Assembly (NCBI RefSeq): GCF_905475345.1
Contig: NC_066587.1
Location: 15,120,558 to 15,184,557, forward strand
Origin: Vespula vulgaris
Lineage: Eukaryota > Arthropoda > Insecta > Hymenoptera > Vespidae
Reading direction: 5' to 3'
Length of the DNA: 64,000 bases
The notes beneath the pieces were generated by a model. It was not told where the DNA came from, made no database searches, and worked only from the letters and a program-made list of their open reading frames with translations. Shown here piece by piece: positions 27,791-57,700 of the stretch. Position 1 is the first letter of the stretch. Each line of letters begins with the position of its first letter. The translations under genes and the position numbers were made by a program.

Positions 27791-28681
27791 GAGATCGACT
27801 ATTATCGTTTCTGAAGCATTATTTCTCGAATTACATATGTTCTACATGATATTTCCAAGACTCGGGAGTCCCTGATGACAACTTAGGTAGGTACTCTTTA
27901 TTAAAATCCTCTTCGAACGACGGAGATATTGCTTTACGTGAATTCGATAGAATTTGATACTAGTTGCAGTTACAATTTCGTGAAGGAAAGATGAATATAA
28001 TTCTGTTAATTGTTCCGTGTTCATTGTTTATAATTTAATAATAAATTTCTATATATAGGTACAATAAGTATAAAGTTTAAAAAGATTTACTCATTTAAAG
28101 ATAATTTCTAGAAAAATGAAAGAGATTATTAACTAAACAAATAGTAATAATACGTAACGGGGAAAAAAGGGAATAGAAAAAAAATAGATAATTAATCAAT
28201 GAAAAAGATGGATAAGAATATTTATTATTATTGTTGTTTAATGTAAAAATTAATATCGTCGTTTACGTCGTTGTTGCAAGAGATAAGCTTATCAGAACTC
28301 GTCATGATCTCTCTTTCGCTCTCGTTACAAAATGGCGAAGGCGAACAAAGATACGACCGTCTGCATACACGTACATGATTTTCAAGTCGCTGACGTAACG
28401 TACGTAATTGTTCGAAGTATATGTATCCGGAGAATATGCGAAACAAGAGGCAAAGTCACGTTTGAGTACTCGACGTGAATGGAATATTTTCCTCTCGAGT
28501 ATTGCAACTGCAAAGTGTTGTGTGTGTGTATATATACATATGTATGTTTGTGTGTGAGTGTGTATATGTAAAGAGAGCGAGAGAGAGAGAGAGAGGTGTA
28601 TCTTGATTTCGTTTTTTTAAATTTCTAATAATATCTGTCATTAGCCTCAACATTTAATGTTTTTATTCAACGATATGAACG

Positions 28682-30557
28682 ATGAATATGAAGGAAAGAG
28701 AGGAATCAATAAAACCCTTGGATACTACCGTGTCCTTTGAAAATTACATCGAACATTTAATAACGTTATTGAAGTATCTTCGTATTTGGCGACAAAGGAA
28801 TATATTTTCTATGTCAAAACTAATCGTACTAACCATCACGATTGCACTATCTCTCTTTGCTAATTTTGTACTTATAATATCGGAAATTCTAATGGTGTCG
28901 GGTAACTCCGATGTCGAGCGACTTTCGAATACTATCAATCCTTTGGGTCTTCATATGACCGGTTTCATCAAATGGATTTATTGTATAAGCAAGAGCAAAG
29001 AAATTAGTAGGATCGTTGCTGATTTAAATCGATGTTACTTACTTTCGAAGAAAACTAGAATCAGTAAGACAGGTAAAAAAAAGAAAAGGAAAAAAGAATG
29101 AGATAAAATAAAAATTGGAAAGAAGAGAAAAGAAGGGATTAAAAAAATTAACAAAGAATTTTTCAGGATGTGATTTTTCTAAAACGGAAATGGAAACGGT
29201 ATATAAAGATTCAAGGATATGGCAATATGTGTGGACAACGTTTTGCGTTTACGGAATACTTCACTGGTGTTTCAATGCACTTATTCAAAAATATTATGGT
29301 CAGATGAACAATTTGAATACAAATGATAGTAACGCCAACATTGATTATGATTCATTACCATATATAACATGGCAACCATGGGATATCGGAACTGACAAGG
29401 GTTATGCTTATTCATTTATTATTCAATTGATTGGTGCATTAACCTCGACTGTTGGTGCAGCTTGTTACGATAGCTTGCATATTTGTATTTTAATGGTAAT
29501 TTGTGGACAATTGCGATGCTTATACTTTTCATTGATCGAAATTGATACTATCGTCGATGCAAGGTAAAATTTATTGTAATTAATTATCCCTAGCTATCAT
29601 ATAAGAATCCTTCATTGTTACAATATCGAACAAAACAGAATACCTGATTATTTATAGAACAATCGAAGAACTCGAAAGGAAATTACGTTGTTGCGTCGAT
29701 CATCATAGAGCTGTGTTAAAGTAGATACTTTTTAAACGAGCTTGTATATATTTTTTTAATTTATTAACATAACGATACATCAGTTTTATTTTTTTACAGA
29801 ATATCCAAGGATCTGGAATCTTTTGGGAATTTACCAATGTTTGTACAATGCTTAGAAAATATAATCATCATTTGCTTGTTATCTTTTGAAATGTCGGTCA
29901 TTGAAATTAAGGTAAACACACACATACGCACACACACATATTATAACTATGTTAATAATATTGTAATAAAATGAAATATTGTCTTTCCTCTTTTCTTTTT
30001 CTAACGTCGAATATGATTTAATCAATAATATTACAATTATAGACGGACTCGGAATCAATGACGAAATTACTGAGTTTATTAGAATACTTTTCAGCATTGT
30101 CAGTGCAATTATACATCTTTTGTTTTTATTCTACCAGAATTTACTCGTTGGTTAGTATTTATTAAAATTATAAAAATAGATAAAATTCTTTCAAATAACC
30201 ACATGTTTTTAGGGTTTACAAATCGCCGATGCCGTCTATGCATGTAACTGGGAAATAACAATATATGATAAAATAGAAAACACAACAAAAGACAAGCAAT
30301 TAATAATGAAAGTAAAACATTTGATACTATTATTATCATTACGTGCTCAGAAGCCTATTATAATGACTGGCGGTCCATTCTATGTATTATCTTTGGAGAC
30401 TTTTAAATCAGTAAATTAATTCAATCATAATTAATATCTATAATTCAACAAAATTATATAGAAAAGATAACAATTATCTATGGTTTTTTATCTTTTTCAG
30501 ATAATGAGTTTTGCAGTTTCGAATGCAGTAATACTTCGACAATTATCTGAAAATTAA
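28682..30557 (+). CDS. Odorant receptor (insect 7tm_6 family), complete, 7 exons
   Basis: Insect odorant receptor, 441 aa: an inverted-topology 7-TM ligand-gated channel subunit that pairs with Orco in olfactory neurons. Exons: 28682-29072, 29167-29563, 29658-29720, 29800-29911, 30043-30150, 30213-30410, 30501-30557; GT-AG borders with joining phases 1, 2, 2, 0, 0, 0. TM1 is about residues 46-68 (LIVLTITIALSLFANFVLII). Family marks are the CVDHHRAVLK stretch before the fourth exon, the Q-CLENIIIICLLSFEM helix, and the C-terminal LRAQKPIIMTGG...LSLETFKSIMSF, the TM6/TM7 signature. Length matches the usual 380-450 aa. A second in-frame ATG two codons downstream could also start it. It stands alone here rather than in a tandem array. 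No stop codons or frame breaks were seen, so it looks functional. The subfamily and ligand cannot be told. Confidence 0.92.
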
Positions 30558-30597
30558 TGTTTAATTTTAATAGTTTGATTTTTAATTAAAAATGAAG

Positions 30598-30645
<48 letters not shown>
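30598..30645. repeat. (TA)n microsatellite after the odorant receptor
   Basis: About 46 bases of TA starting some 40 bases after the receptor stop codon, so probably within its 3' UTR. A candidate AATAAA follows at 30662-30667. Confidence 0.85.
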
Positions 30646-30647
<2 letters not shown>

Positions 30648-30661
30648 TATCGATAAAAGCG

Positions 30662-30667
30662 AATAAA
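30662..30667 (+). terminator. Candidate polyadenylation signal of the odorant receptor
   Basis: AATAAA 105 bases downstream of the stop, just past the TA repeat. Confidence 0.4.
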
Positions 30668-31569
30668 TTGCATTATTACACATAGTGATCGACTATTGAA
30701 AAATATTTCCAAAGAGAATGTTTTCCTTCATTCGCCATTTTTACGCATAGTATTATATATACACACACACACATATATATATATATGAATCCAGCAACGA
30801 CGTAGAATAACCTATTGAAATATATGCGCTCCTAATAAAAAGACGACAATCCGCAGATGACTCGCGCAGTTGGCGCGCATGTAAACACCGCTCGAATCCA
30901 AAGTTCCGACTGAACAACGTGACATTAACTTTTATATAAACGACCTTCTTATCTCTCTTGTAGATTATATTTCCATCGTGAAATTAATAAATACTATTTG
31001 TATATCTTTTGCTATCGTTCTCATCCATCGGAAGAATAAATTCAATGTTAAGAATAAAAAAAAAAAAAAAGGAAAAGAAAAAAATCTTTCCAATGTCTAT
31101 ATCGTCATACATCAATTTTAAAACATAATAATTTGAATAAAATGTAATCGATATGCAAATTTAACGAGTATTAATAAACATATATAAACGATTAATTTTT
31201 TATTAATTAATAATAACATTTAAACGTATACATCTACAAATTTTATAACAACACGAAAAAATCCAAACGATTATTTTAATCGTACACGTATATATTTGTG
31301 ATTTGATCATCAAACTATTTCTAAAAGAAATAATAAAACTATATTATCATATAGTATAATTTAAATAGTTTATATATATATATATATATACATATATATA
31401 TTTAATAAAGAATATATTTTTTTTGTGTTCGATTCGTATAAAGTCCGGTCTATAAGAATGCATATGCGCACAAGGATTATGGAGGCGCGCGTGACGATGA
31501 CCTTGAGAAAGCAACGAGAAACGCGATAAAAGGAGTAGGGAGAAAGAGAGAGGATGTCATCCACCTACA

Positions 31570-31846
31570 ACCGTATAAGAAGCCCGCGCTTATAACAGGA
31601 GCGCATATAAAACGTGGAAGTCAAAGCATACCAACTCGAATAGATACTTGCTTGTTACTATGGATACGCGTCTCGACGTTTAAATCCGCGATTGGACTCG
31701 TCTCGTAAACATGTTCGATCTCCTTATCTCTCATGCAATCCTACTAAGTGGAAGTTGATATTAGAATGCACGTGGTCGTCCGTCCTTCCGGGAGTTTCAT
31801 CGTTCGATACTATCGTTCTCTAACGTTTACCTTGAAAGGAGTAAGT
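31570..31846 (+). promoter_or_regulatory. TATA-type promoter-like patch with candidate first exon
   Basis: TATAAAA at 31606-31612, with a weaker TATAAG upstream at 31574. A mixed-composition leader follows, then a strong donor AAAGGA/GTAAGT at 31840/31841. An ATG near 31766 is open to the donor (M-H-V-V-V-R-P-S...), but this could equally be untranslated. The donor lies inside the palindrome AGTAAGTACTTACT and so also reads as a donor on the minus strand. No downstream coding exon was found before timeout. Confidence 0.3.
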
Positions 31847-31957
31847 ACTTACTCATCGTGAGATTACATAGCTAAACTGAAGAATACTCGGTATGTATAA
31901 TTTATATTTGGATTGTTATTATCGTATAATGTAGTATAATACTATTATTTTAACTTT

Positions 31958-32002
31958 GACTATTACTATTACTATTACTATTACTATTACTATTACTATT
32001 AC

Positions 32003-32054
<52 letters not shown>
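31958..32054. repeat. Compound (ATTACT)n-(ATT)n microsatellite
   Basis: Hexamer units TATTAC repeat about eight times and then pass into pure (ATT)n of about 45 bases, as if the trinucleotide arose inside the hexamer. Confidence 0.9.
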
Positions 32055-32056
<2 letters not shown>

Positions 32057-33286
32057 TATTATCATTAACGACGTTTATGCATTTTTCTTAGCAATAAATT
32101 TTTTTCGATAATAATATTACCTTTATATATATGTGTGTGTACATAATATATATATATGTATATCTGTATATACATATATACGTATTATTGTTAGCAAAAA
32201 TAATTATTTAATTTGAAAAATAAATACAATAATATTACTTACGTGGTACGATGTAATCAATGAAGAAAGGTGGACGAAATGTGAGATATTACTTATTGAA
32301 AAAGATAAGATATCGTGGAAGATGAAGAGTTCGTCTTTTCCATTGAAGAAATATGAAACTGTGAATGGAGATATTTGAATGAGATAACTGAATAAACAGA
32401 CTCGATTCCGGGATTCTTGTTGAGGTATGATCGCCTGATCGTGTATCCGCGACTCGCGGAGTCCTTACGGCGACATTACGCTTTGGTCCTACACGTTCGT
32501 CGGCGTCGACGTCGACGTTGTGTTCACGACAAGCCAACATCGTCGACGCGACGGAAGCACGTTCACAAACGAATATTATTTTCTAATTCAAAGTTAAAGC
32601 CAAGGCAAGTCGATGGGTTTCTAGAATACGATCACGTACCGATACACGCGTATGTATCGTTGACACTCGCCAAGACTCCTCACCTGCCCATCAAAAGACG
32701 TAAAGTCATCCACATTGGCCAATCGGTTACTCGGCTAACATGCGAGCGAGGAAGTTAAACGACTTCGCTTCCCTCTCCCCTCTACGTATATATATCGTTA
32801 ATGGGCTCTAGTAAGCTACTACACCGACTCTACTACGCCGTGTATAATATGTATGTATATATACATACACGGTGACGATCGCAGCGCCACCACCACGCTC
32901 GCATGTTCTCTTCGTCGTTACTTGGCGAAATGTGGACGCCTTTCGAGAACTGTTTTTCTTGGCACCCTGAAGTGTAACCCGGGTGTAAACGATCGCTCGT
33001 TTCGAAGGCCAACGTAAAAAGGACATCGTAATTCGTACTCCTCCAGGAGATCGTACAAAAGTTCTCGGGTAAAGGAAAGAGGTTAGAACAAATAATTTCG
33101 AAATAAAGATCATGTAGGAACCTACCTTATCTTGCCAAACGGGTAAAGTAGTTAACGCAGACCTTGCGATTATCATTGAGTATCGTTTTTAAGAAATATT
33201 ATATATATGAAAATTTATACGATCACATAGTAACACAAAAGCGTTGTTGATTTAGAACGTTGTTGATTAAATTTATATCTTGAACG

Positions 33287-49358
<16,072 letters not shown>

Positions 49359-49728
49359 CTGAAAAGAAATCCCGAATGAATCGTTAGAAATATTCTTAAG
49401 TATTTATTAAAGGAAGAACAAAGAGTTTCTTATACATGTATTTTTCACAAATGATCAAATATCTAAGGGATTCATGAAAGAATATTACGCGATAGAAGGA
49501 GTCGTTTTACGTAAAAAGAAGATTTTTACGTAAAAAAAAAAAAAACAAAAAAAAAGTAAACAACACGATACTATTACTCTTGTCTCTCGTTCGAGTTTTC
49601 GCTTTGGGTCACAAAAAACTCGCTACGATATTTTTCGTAAATAGGGAATGAAATTCGTTCGAGATCGGTTGAGAGAGGGGTGGAGAAAAAAAGAATGAGA
49701 AAGAGAAATAAAGAGAAAAAGAGAGGGA

Positions 49729-49770
<42 letters not shown>

Positions 49771-51731
49771 AAGAAGAGAGGTGCAATGAGAACTCCTTGA
49801 TCTGTGAGAGTGCTTGTGGAAATCCTGGGTATCGAAAAGAAAGCAAGAAACAGAATAAAACGAATAAAAAAGGAGCAGGAAAGGACAATCGTGAGGATTA
49901 ATTTATACGGACCACGAAATTCCGGAAATGCGAAACGTCGAGGCACAAGAACGTCGCCGGTTGGCATCGATGGTGATGAAATCCGGATGTGAGCCCTACT
50001 CCTAGATTTTTCCTATGTCTCTTTCCACCCTTCGAACCATTCTCCGGGTATTCGTTTTACGGCATGCGCAGTAGAAACTACGAGCTCGCGTGTACGTTCG
50101 TGAAAACGCGAAATCCGATCGGATCCCCGTACGATTTCGATTTATTTATTTCTCTTCTCTCTCTCTCTCTCTCTCTTTTTCTATTTCTCTCGCTCTTTTT
50201 CTCTCTCGTTCTCTCTTTTTCACTCTTTATCGTTCTCCGTTCTTTCCTGGCTTTGGCCTTCCAACTGGAGAATTCACTGTGCGAATAAAACGAACGTTGT
50301 GGGCGGCTCGAAGGGACTAAAAAAGAAGGGAGGGTGGGTAGGACAGAGAGGCTGGGAAGTGCCTGACGAAGGCGATTACGATTTCCACGAATCCGGATTA
50401 AAATTCTCTTGCGAGAAGAGTTGAAATTAGTGATTTCGAGTGATTTAAAGATACTCCAGTGTCTCGTTACGTTTTGGCAACGACGAGAAAATTATCGATT
50501 CCCTACCAGTTCTTTCATTCAGTTGAGATCGTCGAGATGTTTCATTTACTTTTTTGGAAATTCGTAAATTTAGGACTAGAATGATTCTTCATTTAGAATC
50601 AAATTACAATTTATTGATTATCCACTTTAAAATTTCGACTTTATTCGACTTTTTCTTTTCATAAAATATCACATGAATTTAACGTATTAAACATTCTCGG
50701 AAAATTTCAATTTACGGATTATGAAAATTTGTATTTGTTAATTAATAAAAAAAATTATACACGTTAAATATTCTCTTTTGAAGAATTTAATCGAAAATAT
50801 ATTCGTTCGGTGTATGGATGATTCGACATAATGAGTTCTCTCGTCGGAGCTATCATCCGAACGCGAACTTATTGATTGTTTTATGATCAGTCACAGATGT
50901 CAGAACCGTTAATCACCAAAAACAAGCGCGCCATATGGCTGGCGAGAATCGCGAGATTATACGTTCGTGTCGGAAAACGATAGCAACGTCCAGCCACGTA
51001 TTCACTTGTGAATTCGACACCAATAGAGAGAATCGGAAAGTAGAAGATATTTTCTTCATGTCTGAAAATTCAATTTCCCTGTATATTTGCAATCGTTGTT
51101 GGAACTCGAGTATAAAATTTATACGGTGTCTAATTATTTTTCCTTCATTTCTCTCATTCGTAGTTATTTTTCAATTTTTCATTATTTCTTTTTTTTTTCT
51201 TTTTAATAAATAATTTTGTTTTAATAAGAGTTCAAAAGAATTATACGCGTGAGAGAAGGAGAAAGAAAAAGTAAGAACAACTTTATTGCTTATATTTTGT
51301 CGAATCAAGATCATCGACCGAAATAAAATAATGTCTATGGGAAAATGAAGCAATAGAAACGAAAGTTGTCCTGGAATTTCTTCGTAAATCAGTAAGATGC
51401 ATTAAAAAGGTTCGCTTAAAAAGTGTGCCGTTGAAGTCTTTTTAAATCATCCGGTAAAAGTTTTCCCTAAAATTCGTGTTACCTCGACTAAGAAAAACTT
51501 TCTCCCTTTCGAAGAATCCGGTTTGTCCAAGTGACAGTGACGGCATTATTTCAGCTTAAACTTTTAATCGTCTCTTCCCATGACCTCCTTAAACTCGAGA
51601 CAGTAATTCGAGATAAAATAAAGCGTTCATTCGGTTCTTGAGACCTTTCAGTTTAAAGCTTTTACTTCGGCCACGAATGTATCAACGAAAAGCTCTTTCG
51701 CTTTTCGAGAAAGTACTAACTCTGTTATTTT

Positions 51732-51734
<3 letters not shown>

Positions 51735-51784
<50 letters not shown>
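51735..51784. repeat. (TA)n microsatellite
   Basis: About 50 bases of uninterrupted TA. Confidence 0.9.
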
Positions 51785-51791
<7 letters not shown>

Positions 51792-54654
51792 CATAACACT
51801 TAAAGAAAATTATGATAAAAATGATTTGGACTGATTTTTATCCCACTGAAAAAAAGTCATAGATATTTTATTTAAAAATTAGATAAATCGGAGCATGATT
51901 ATTAGCTATTTGAGACAATTTCCATCCCGTTTTACAAGAATATTAATTAAATCGATCCTATTGGACTTAATATAATGTACTCGAAAAGACTAACTTTTAA
52001 TTTACCACGTAACGTACCGCATTGGAATTAAATTTACTGCATGAGGAAATTCAAAATAATTCGGTATAGAATAAAGTTCGACGGAACAAATTGCTGCTAA
52101 AATCATTAAATTCGTTTGGGATTTCACCAATTTTATTGTACTATAGTTCTCCCAGTTAAATCCTCGATATCCCCCAACGAATCGATCGGAACTGAATCGA
52201 AAAATTTTAATTATTTCTCTCGTCATATGTGGTATATTATATTCTATCGTTATATACCTATATTATATATATATAAAAGAATATAAGAAAAGAATAGACA
52301 GATGTTTATCAGTATTACGAAGAATCATTGTCGAGTAATTGGTTTTCAAACACGTTCATAAAGATTAAAAGAGCACAAGAAAGATTTGATTTTGATAAAA
52401 CATGTAAACCCGAGAAAAAGAGTTCTAGCTACGTATAGTTGTATACGTGTATGCTATGTAAGTGTTGATTCATATTGAAGGATTCGCAAAAGCTTTCTCG
52501 AAGTCCAATCCGAATTCGAAGGCTCTCATTTATTCAGGTGTCGTAACAGCGGTTTGTCATCTTGAAAGTTTAATACCAGCCGTTGCTTGTTAAGCCTGTA
52601 CTCCTGACAACGTAATCAACGACGAAATTCATCACGAATTTTCAGATAAGCGCTTTAACGCGATAAGTACTTACGGATAATCCACGTACGAGAGGAAATT
52701 CTCGATCTGCCGGATAGCTGAACCAAATTTCCTCACAAAATTCGTTGAAGTTTCTCGACGTTGCATGTTAACCAGAGTGAGAGAACTCGTAGACATGCTA
52801 TTAGTTATCCAATACGTACGTCGATTTCAGTTCTCGAAAAATTTTTTCGAAAGAAAGAAAAAAGAAAACAGTATCTAACATATCCTACGCTCCTGTTTTA
52901 TTCATTTCAACGAATTTCTATTCCTCGACGTTTCTCTGTAATACTTTCAACGCGTAGAAATTATCAGTACATAGATAATTACTTTCATATATTAATAACG
53001 ATAAAACGCTAGCAGATCGTAACACAAAGGGTACGATCCCGTACGTGGAATAGTTTTGACGTTCTTCCGATCGGAACAAATTTGCGACCGATCGATTTTC
53101 CGAGTAATGTTCCCTTTATATGCATCCTTTATAGAGAGTTACAACAAAGTTTCTGATCGCACGTAGGTATCTATGAACAGAGTACGTGTATAATAAATAT
53201 GAAAACAAACAAATTCGTTGATATATCAGATTTTATAATATCGATAATATCCAATTAATTTTTCTCTCTTATTTTTTTCATAAATAAATAAGCAAACAAA
53301 TACAATAAAACATAATGTGATATACTTTTAACATTGTGATAAAGTCAAGGTTATCGTTGTTACACGATAAATATAAAAGAACTTATTGGACGGTCAGTTT
53401 TGTTTCGAAAGTCGCGCGATAACTCGAAGGTCCCAGTTATCGATCGTCCTTACGGCGTGGCGGCGTCCGATGCACTCTGTAAACGCGTTTGTGTGTATAT
53501 ACGTGTATATATACGAGTTCGTCGAGCCTTTGGATATAGGTAGTGGGTGCACAAGCACGCAGGGAAATATATTACACGGGCCAGTGCGCGTGCGTGCACG
53601 TGCGGGCAGGTGCGCTAACGACCGTGAAGGAGATTGGCAGTAACGCGTTGCTCTATCGTGACCAGGCCACGTTTATATTATGTCAGTAACTGCTGTAGAG
53701 TACGTACGTACATAAATACGCAACACGCTGTTTATAAAATTTCTGCTTCGACTTCTATCTTTTTTGATTTTATTCGAATACGATGTTAATCTTTTTCCAT
53801 CGACGCTGACACGATGTTTCATTTTCGGCTATATTTAATAACGAACTCTTTTGTTCATTATCGTACTTTTACTTAATTAAAATATTTATTAAAAAATATA
53901 GTGCAAAAATATTACTTGGAAATGATATTCGAAGATTTGTTGCGAATTGCTGTCCTCTCTATTTCTTTTTCTTTTTTTCTTTTTTTTTTTTATAGTAGTA
54001 ATATTTTCAGATCTACCTACTAATGTATGCGCATATAGAAGATAAAAAGTTCTTTTTTTTTAAATTATTCGAAATTTCCTTACTATCTCCCTGTATTACA
54101 AATCATCCCGTTCCATCCACCAAGGTAACGTGAAAGTTTTTCCAGTTTTGAACTTTTTCAGAAAATCGAGGAAAAAGAATGTTGCGAAGAACTATTCCCC
54201 GAACTTTCGACTTCAACTCGACTAATTCGACGAGCGTAACTTCGTGATACTTGCTTGCACGATTTTTCAAAAGGAAGAAAGGATTTTTCGAAGATGAAGT
54301 AGACATTCTAGCATCAAATAGAAGCAAGTCATTCTTGAAGAAAAACTGAAAACAATTTTATCAATTTTTTTCAAAAAACAATCGTTAACTATCACGAGGA
54401 AAATTGTTGAATAAAGTTTTCCGAGACGCTTTTCGTTTTACGACGTTTTTGTTCGCGAAATTAAATATCCCAGGTTAAGAGTTTGTCATCAGAATTCCTT
54501 GGTAAAATAGTAGACTCGCGTTTACCCAAGCGAGGTTTTCTCCGTAAAATTTTTTTTTTCGCACTCACGACTTAACGAACTTTCAGGGCCAGCTAAATAA
54601 TGCGACGATAATGTAATAATTCCGCGTAACTATCGGAGACATTATTGCGCCACC

Positions 54655-54790
54655 ATAGTTACATGCAAATTTGCATTAAATCTACACCAAAATACGGAGG
54701 TTTCGCCAAAATAGGGATTTTGGCAAGTTGCCGGTATTAACGCTGTACTTCCGACGATGTAGGCGTGCATATACATAAATTTGCATAATG
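54655..54790. promoter_or_regulatory. Cluster of POU/octamer-like sites and a perfect hairpin
   Basis: ATGCAAATTTGCAT at 54663-54676 is a 14-base palindrome holding two overlapping octamers. ATTTGCAT followed by AATGA is at 54779-54786. Between them GCCAAAAT-AGGG-ATTTTGGC (54705-54724) is a perfect 8-base inverted repeat. The patch is GC-richer than its AT-rich flanks. An enhancer role is inferred. Confidence 0.35.
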
Positions 54791-57700
54791 AAATAGGCGT
54801 ACGTTTCTATATCTTGTAATATTTCCAAAGGAAATAAGATTACATCGTTTGTTTGCCTTACCGATGTCGTTTGCTTTTCAAAATCCTATGGTTGCATAGC
54901 TATTCGCAATTGAATTGACCAAATGCAAGAAAGCTTCGTTGTAAATTCATAATAGGAAACGATGAAATATAATAAAATGGACGTGGCGATATATTCGTCG
55001 AATAATATCGTTCGCTGTAGTCAAAAACATATGTTATTCAGTGACAAATACAGATTCAGTATTAACAAGGGAAAAAAGAAAAAAAGAAATATTTCAGAGA
55101 ACTATAGAGTTGAAGCTACTGTCTGATAAAAGCCAAATCCTTTATCTTTGAAGGAAACAAAGCGGAACCTAATCGGTAGCCAGACGTTCTCCTTCGTATA
55201 GTCATCCCAGTTTCGCCTAGACTCGTCTCTTGTTACGAGTTAAGATCGTGATTCTGCGGTTCATTAAATCGGGCATTATCGTGGGTGCAAAGACGAGAAT
55301 GACATTATGCGATTGTATTACCGCGATAATAAGTGTTGTCTGACGTACAGGGTGTCCGGGTAAATGGGCCTGCAGGTGGTATTTCAGAAGTTGGATAACG
55401 AAGAGGAAAACGAAGGAGGAAGGGAGAAAAAGAGAGAGAGAAAGAGGGAGAGAGAGACCGAAAGAGGAAGAGAGAGAAAAGGATGAGTCGGTGAATGAAA
55501 GAAGGAAGGGATGAAAAAGGGTAAGGGAAGTAAAAGGTGTGCGTAGGTTTACCGTGGCTAGACCAAACACCCTTGCAGTGGCTCAATGTAATTTGCGAAG
55601 AGACAATAACCGTCTCGTGCGTTGTCATCTTCCAACATTGTGAACCACCCAAATATTTTTATATCTTCTCTCTCCCTTAAATACAGATATACACATGGAC
55701 AACACACAGCCATATACGCATACCTGGTTTACATGTATTGCATTTAAAACAGACAATCTCTGAAAAAAATTCCTATGTCACTAAATGTCAACAATATTTT
55801 CCATCTGAATGAGGAGAAACGATGAGGGAGATTTAATTTTCCAAAATGAAATAGCACTTGATAATTGAATAGGAATTTAATCAAAATTTCAAAGGAATAG
55901 AATCTTACTGGTCGATATATATATGATTTTAATTTGACTAATTATAGATATCCAGGTAATTTTTCTTTTTATGATATAATTTGATTATTTTTATTGGATG
56001 TCGATTTGTGTGAGATATCTATCGAAAGAAAGAATAATTTTCTTCTTTTTCTTCTCTTATTGCGTGGAAATTTTCGATCAATAAAATAGAAATTACTGAA
56101 ATGATTTCGAAAATACAACTTCCTCCTTTTCTCTTTATTTCTTTTTATTTCTCTTTCTGTCTTCTCTCATGTAACATCTTCCATAGTTGAAACTGAATCT
56201 TAGTAGTATTATTATAATGGTAACGTCGTCCTTGTCGTAGCTTTAATTAACCAACTTATTAACGTTATCAACGCAAAAAGGACCCTTGAAAATGGAAGGT
56301 AGCGCAAGAGTGTCGCGACAGCGAGCAAAGGGAAAGCTACTTCTCTGATCCCTCTTCTCGTACGTACGTGAATTCACGTAAACCCCTCTAGTGATCTGAT
56401 GCGGCTTTTGAAACGATGATAACTCTCTCGTACCGTGCTTTATTACGCGTAATTTAGAAGAAACAAGATGTGCCCCTTTTCCCTCAAAAAATTTTTCTCT
56501 ACCTTTGTTTCTCTTTCAACTACGTCCTGAATCCTCTAATCCGAAAAAAGATATATATATATATATATATAAAAAAAGATAAAAATTCTAATTGAAATAT
56601 ACCGTTGGCCGATGTTAGAAACAAGAAGAAAAAAGGATTTTTTTTCGAACCTCTCGTTTTTAAAATATATAATGTTCCATTCCGGAGATAACTAAAATTT
56701 CGGAGTTTTAAAATTCCATTAAAAAATATCTCACCGCGAGATAATATAACAATAATAAAATTTTTTTTAAATCGAGGGAAAAAGATATTATTACCACGGT
56801 TTTTAAAATATTTAAGTATTAACATACCACAAATTATTATCAACTAATTTTATTTCAACTTTATCGGTCATGCGAAGTTCTCGAAAGATACGAACATTTG
56901 TAACTTTATGATACTATTTATATGCGGTTCATAATCAGTTTTTTCGCTCTATTTCTCTACCTGTTATTAATAAAAAGAAAAAAAAATGAAAAAAAATAAA
57001 ATGAAAAAAAGAAAAGTAAATATGCGTCGAGCAACTTCTCATTTAATTTAGATTTGACACGGTTCTTCTCGCGATGATAACTCGACTCTTAATGTTCACT
57101 CAAGGAAATCACGAAAGAAGTTTTTTTACTTATGCCTCTGCGATCCCGTTCGGATTCAAAAGGATGAGCCACTTTTAATTCAGTTCCTTCTTTCTTGCAG
57201 CTCGAAAGAAAAAAAGAAGAATCGGCATATCGTGTAGAAATAAATTATATTGCGATTGCTCGAGAAAAAGCTTTATTATCTTTCTTATTTGCAAAATGAT
57301 AAAGGAAAATGACATCAACGCGGAAAAATTAAATTAAATGTCAATTGACTGTACATTATCTTAACAGGACTTATTCGACTGGAATTATTAATATCGTTTG
57401 GTGAGTATATTTTAATTTCGAAATTCTTCCTTATTTTTCAAAGTGTAAAAAATTGTTTTTAGAAAATAAAAAGTATATATAAATATATATATATTTTTTC
57501 TTTTATTTAACGAAGAGTGTATATGACGATATTTCGCTACGACGAATTCGATGATTTTGATAAGAATTAGATATTAGTTCGTTTAAATTTTGTACAATAT
57601 TTGACGCGTTGAATAAGATGACTACTCGTCCATAAGAAGTACCTAGACGAAAAAGCGCTTTTTATCCACGTACTAGGCAAGCTTCCGGATACGCGAGCGT

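Larger units (their letters stand above)
21868..28681. other. Intergenic region upstream of the odorant receptor
   Basis: About 6.8 kb with no coding exon recognised on either strand. It holds a (TA)n run (22739-22785), GA-rich arrays (22990-23120, 27085-27300, 27418-27482, 27690-27785) and a GT/GA patch (28505-28595). GC-richer islands lie at 24.64-24.96 kb and 25.65-26.10 kb and could be regulatory. Open frames over the GA tracts encode only Arg-Glu or Ser-Leu runs and are repeat artefacts. Confidence 0.6.
30668..33286. other. Intergenic region between the convergent odorant receptor and timeout
   Basis: About 2.6 kb. It contains CA/TA repeats near 30.76 and 31.37 kb, a TATA-type promoter-like patch at 31.57-31.85 kb, an ATTACT/ATT array at 31.96-32.05 kb, and a GC-richer stretch at 32.4-33.1 kb without convincing coding sequence. 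A minus-strand ATG at 33176 opens MIIARSALTTLPVWQDK followed by a GTAGGT donor; this is too short to call. Confidence 0.55.

Noticed and set aside
32417..32758. 113-codon plus-strand frame with an Arg run
   Set aside because: It starts on TTG, has no domain character, and arises from a GTCGTCGACGTCGACG-like GC patch.
32808..33176. Minus-strand frame MIIARSALTTLPVWQDK with a GTAGGT donor just past timeout
   Set aside because: Only 17 codons before the donor, with no recognisable continuation downstream.
55350..55385. ACAGGGTGTCCGGGTAAATGGG, resembling ends of some insect transposons
   Set aside because: No partner repeat, target-site duplication or transposase remnant was seen.
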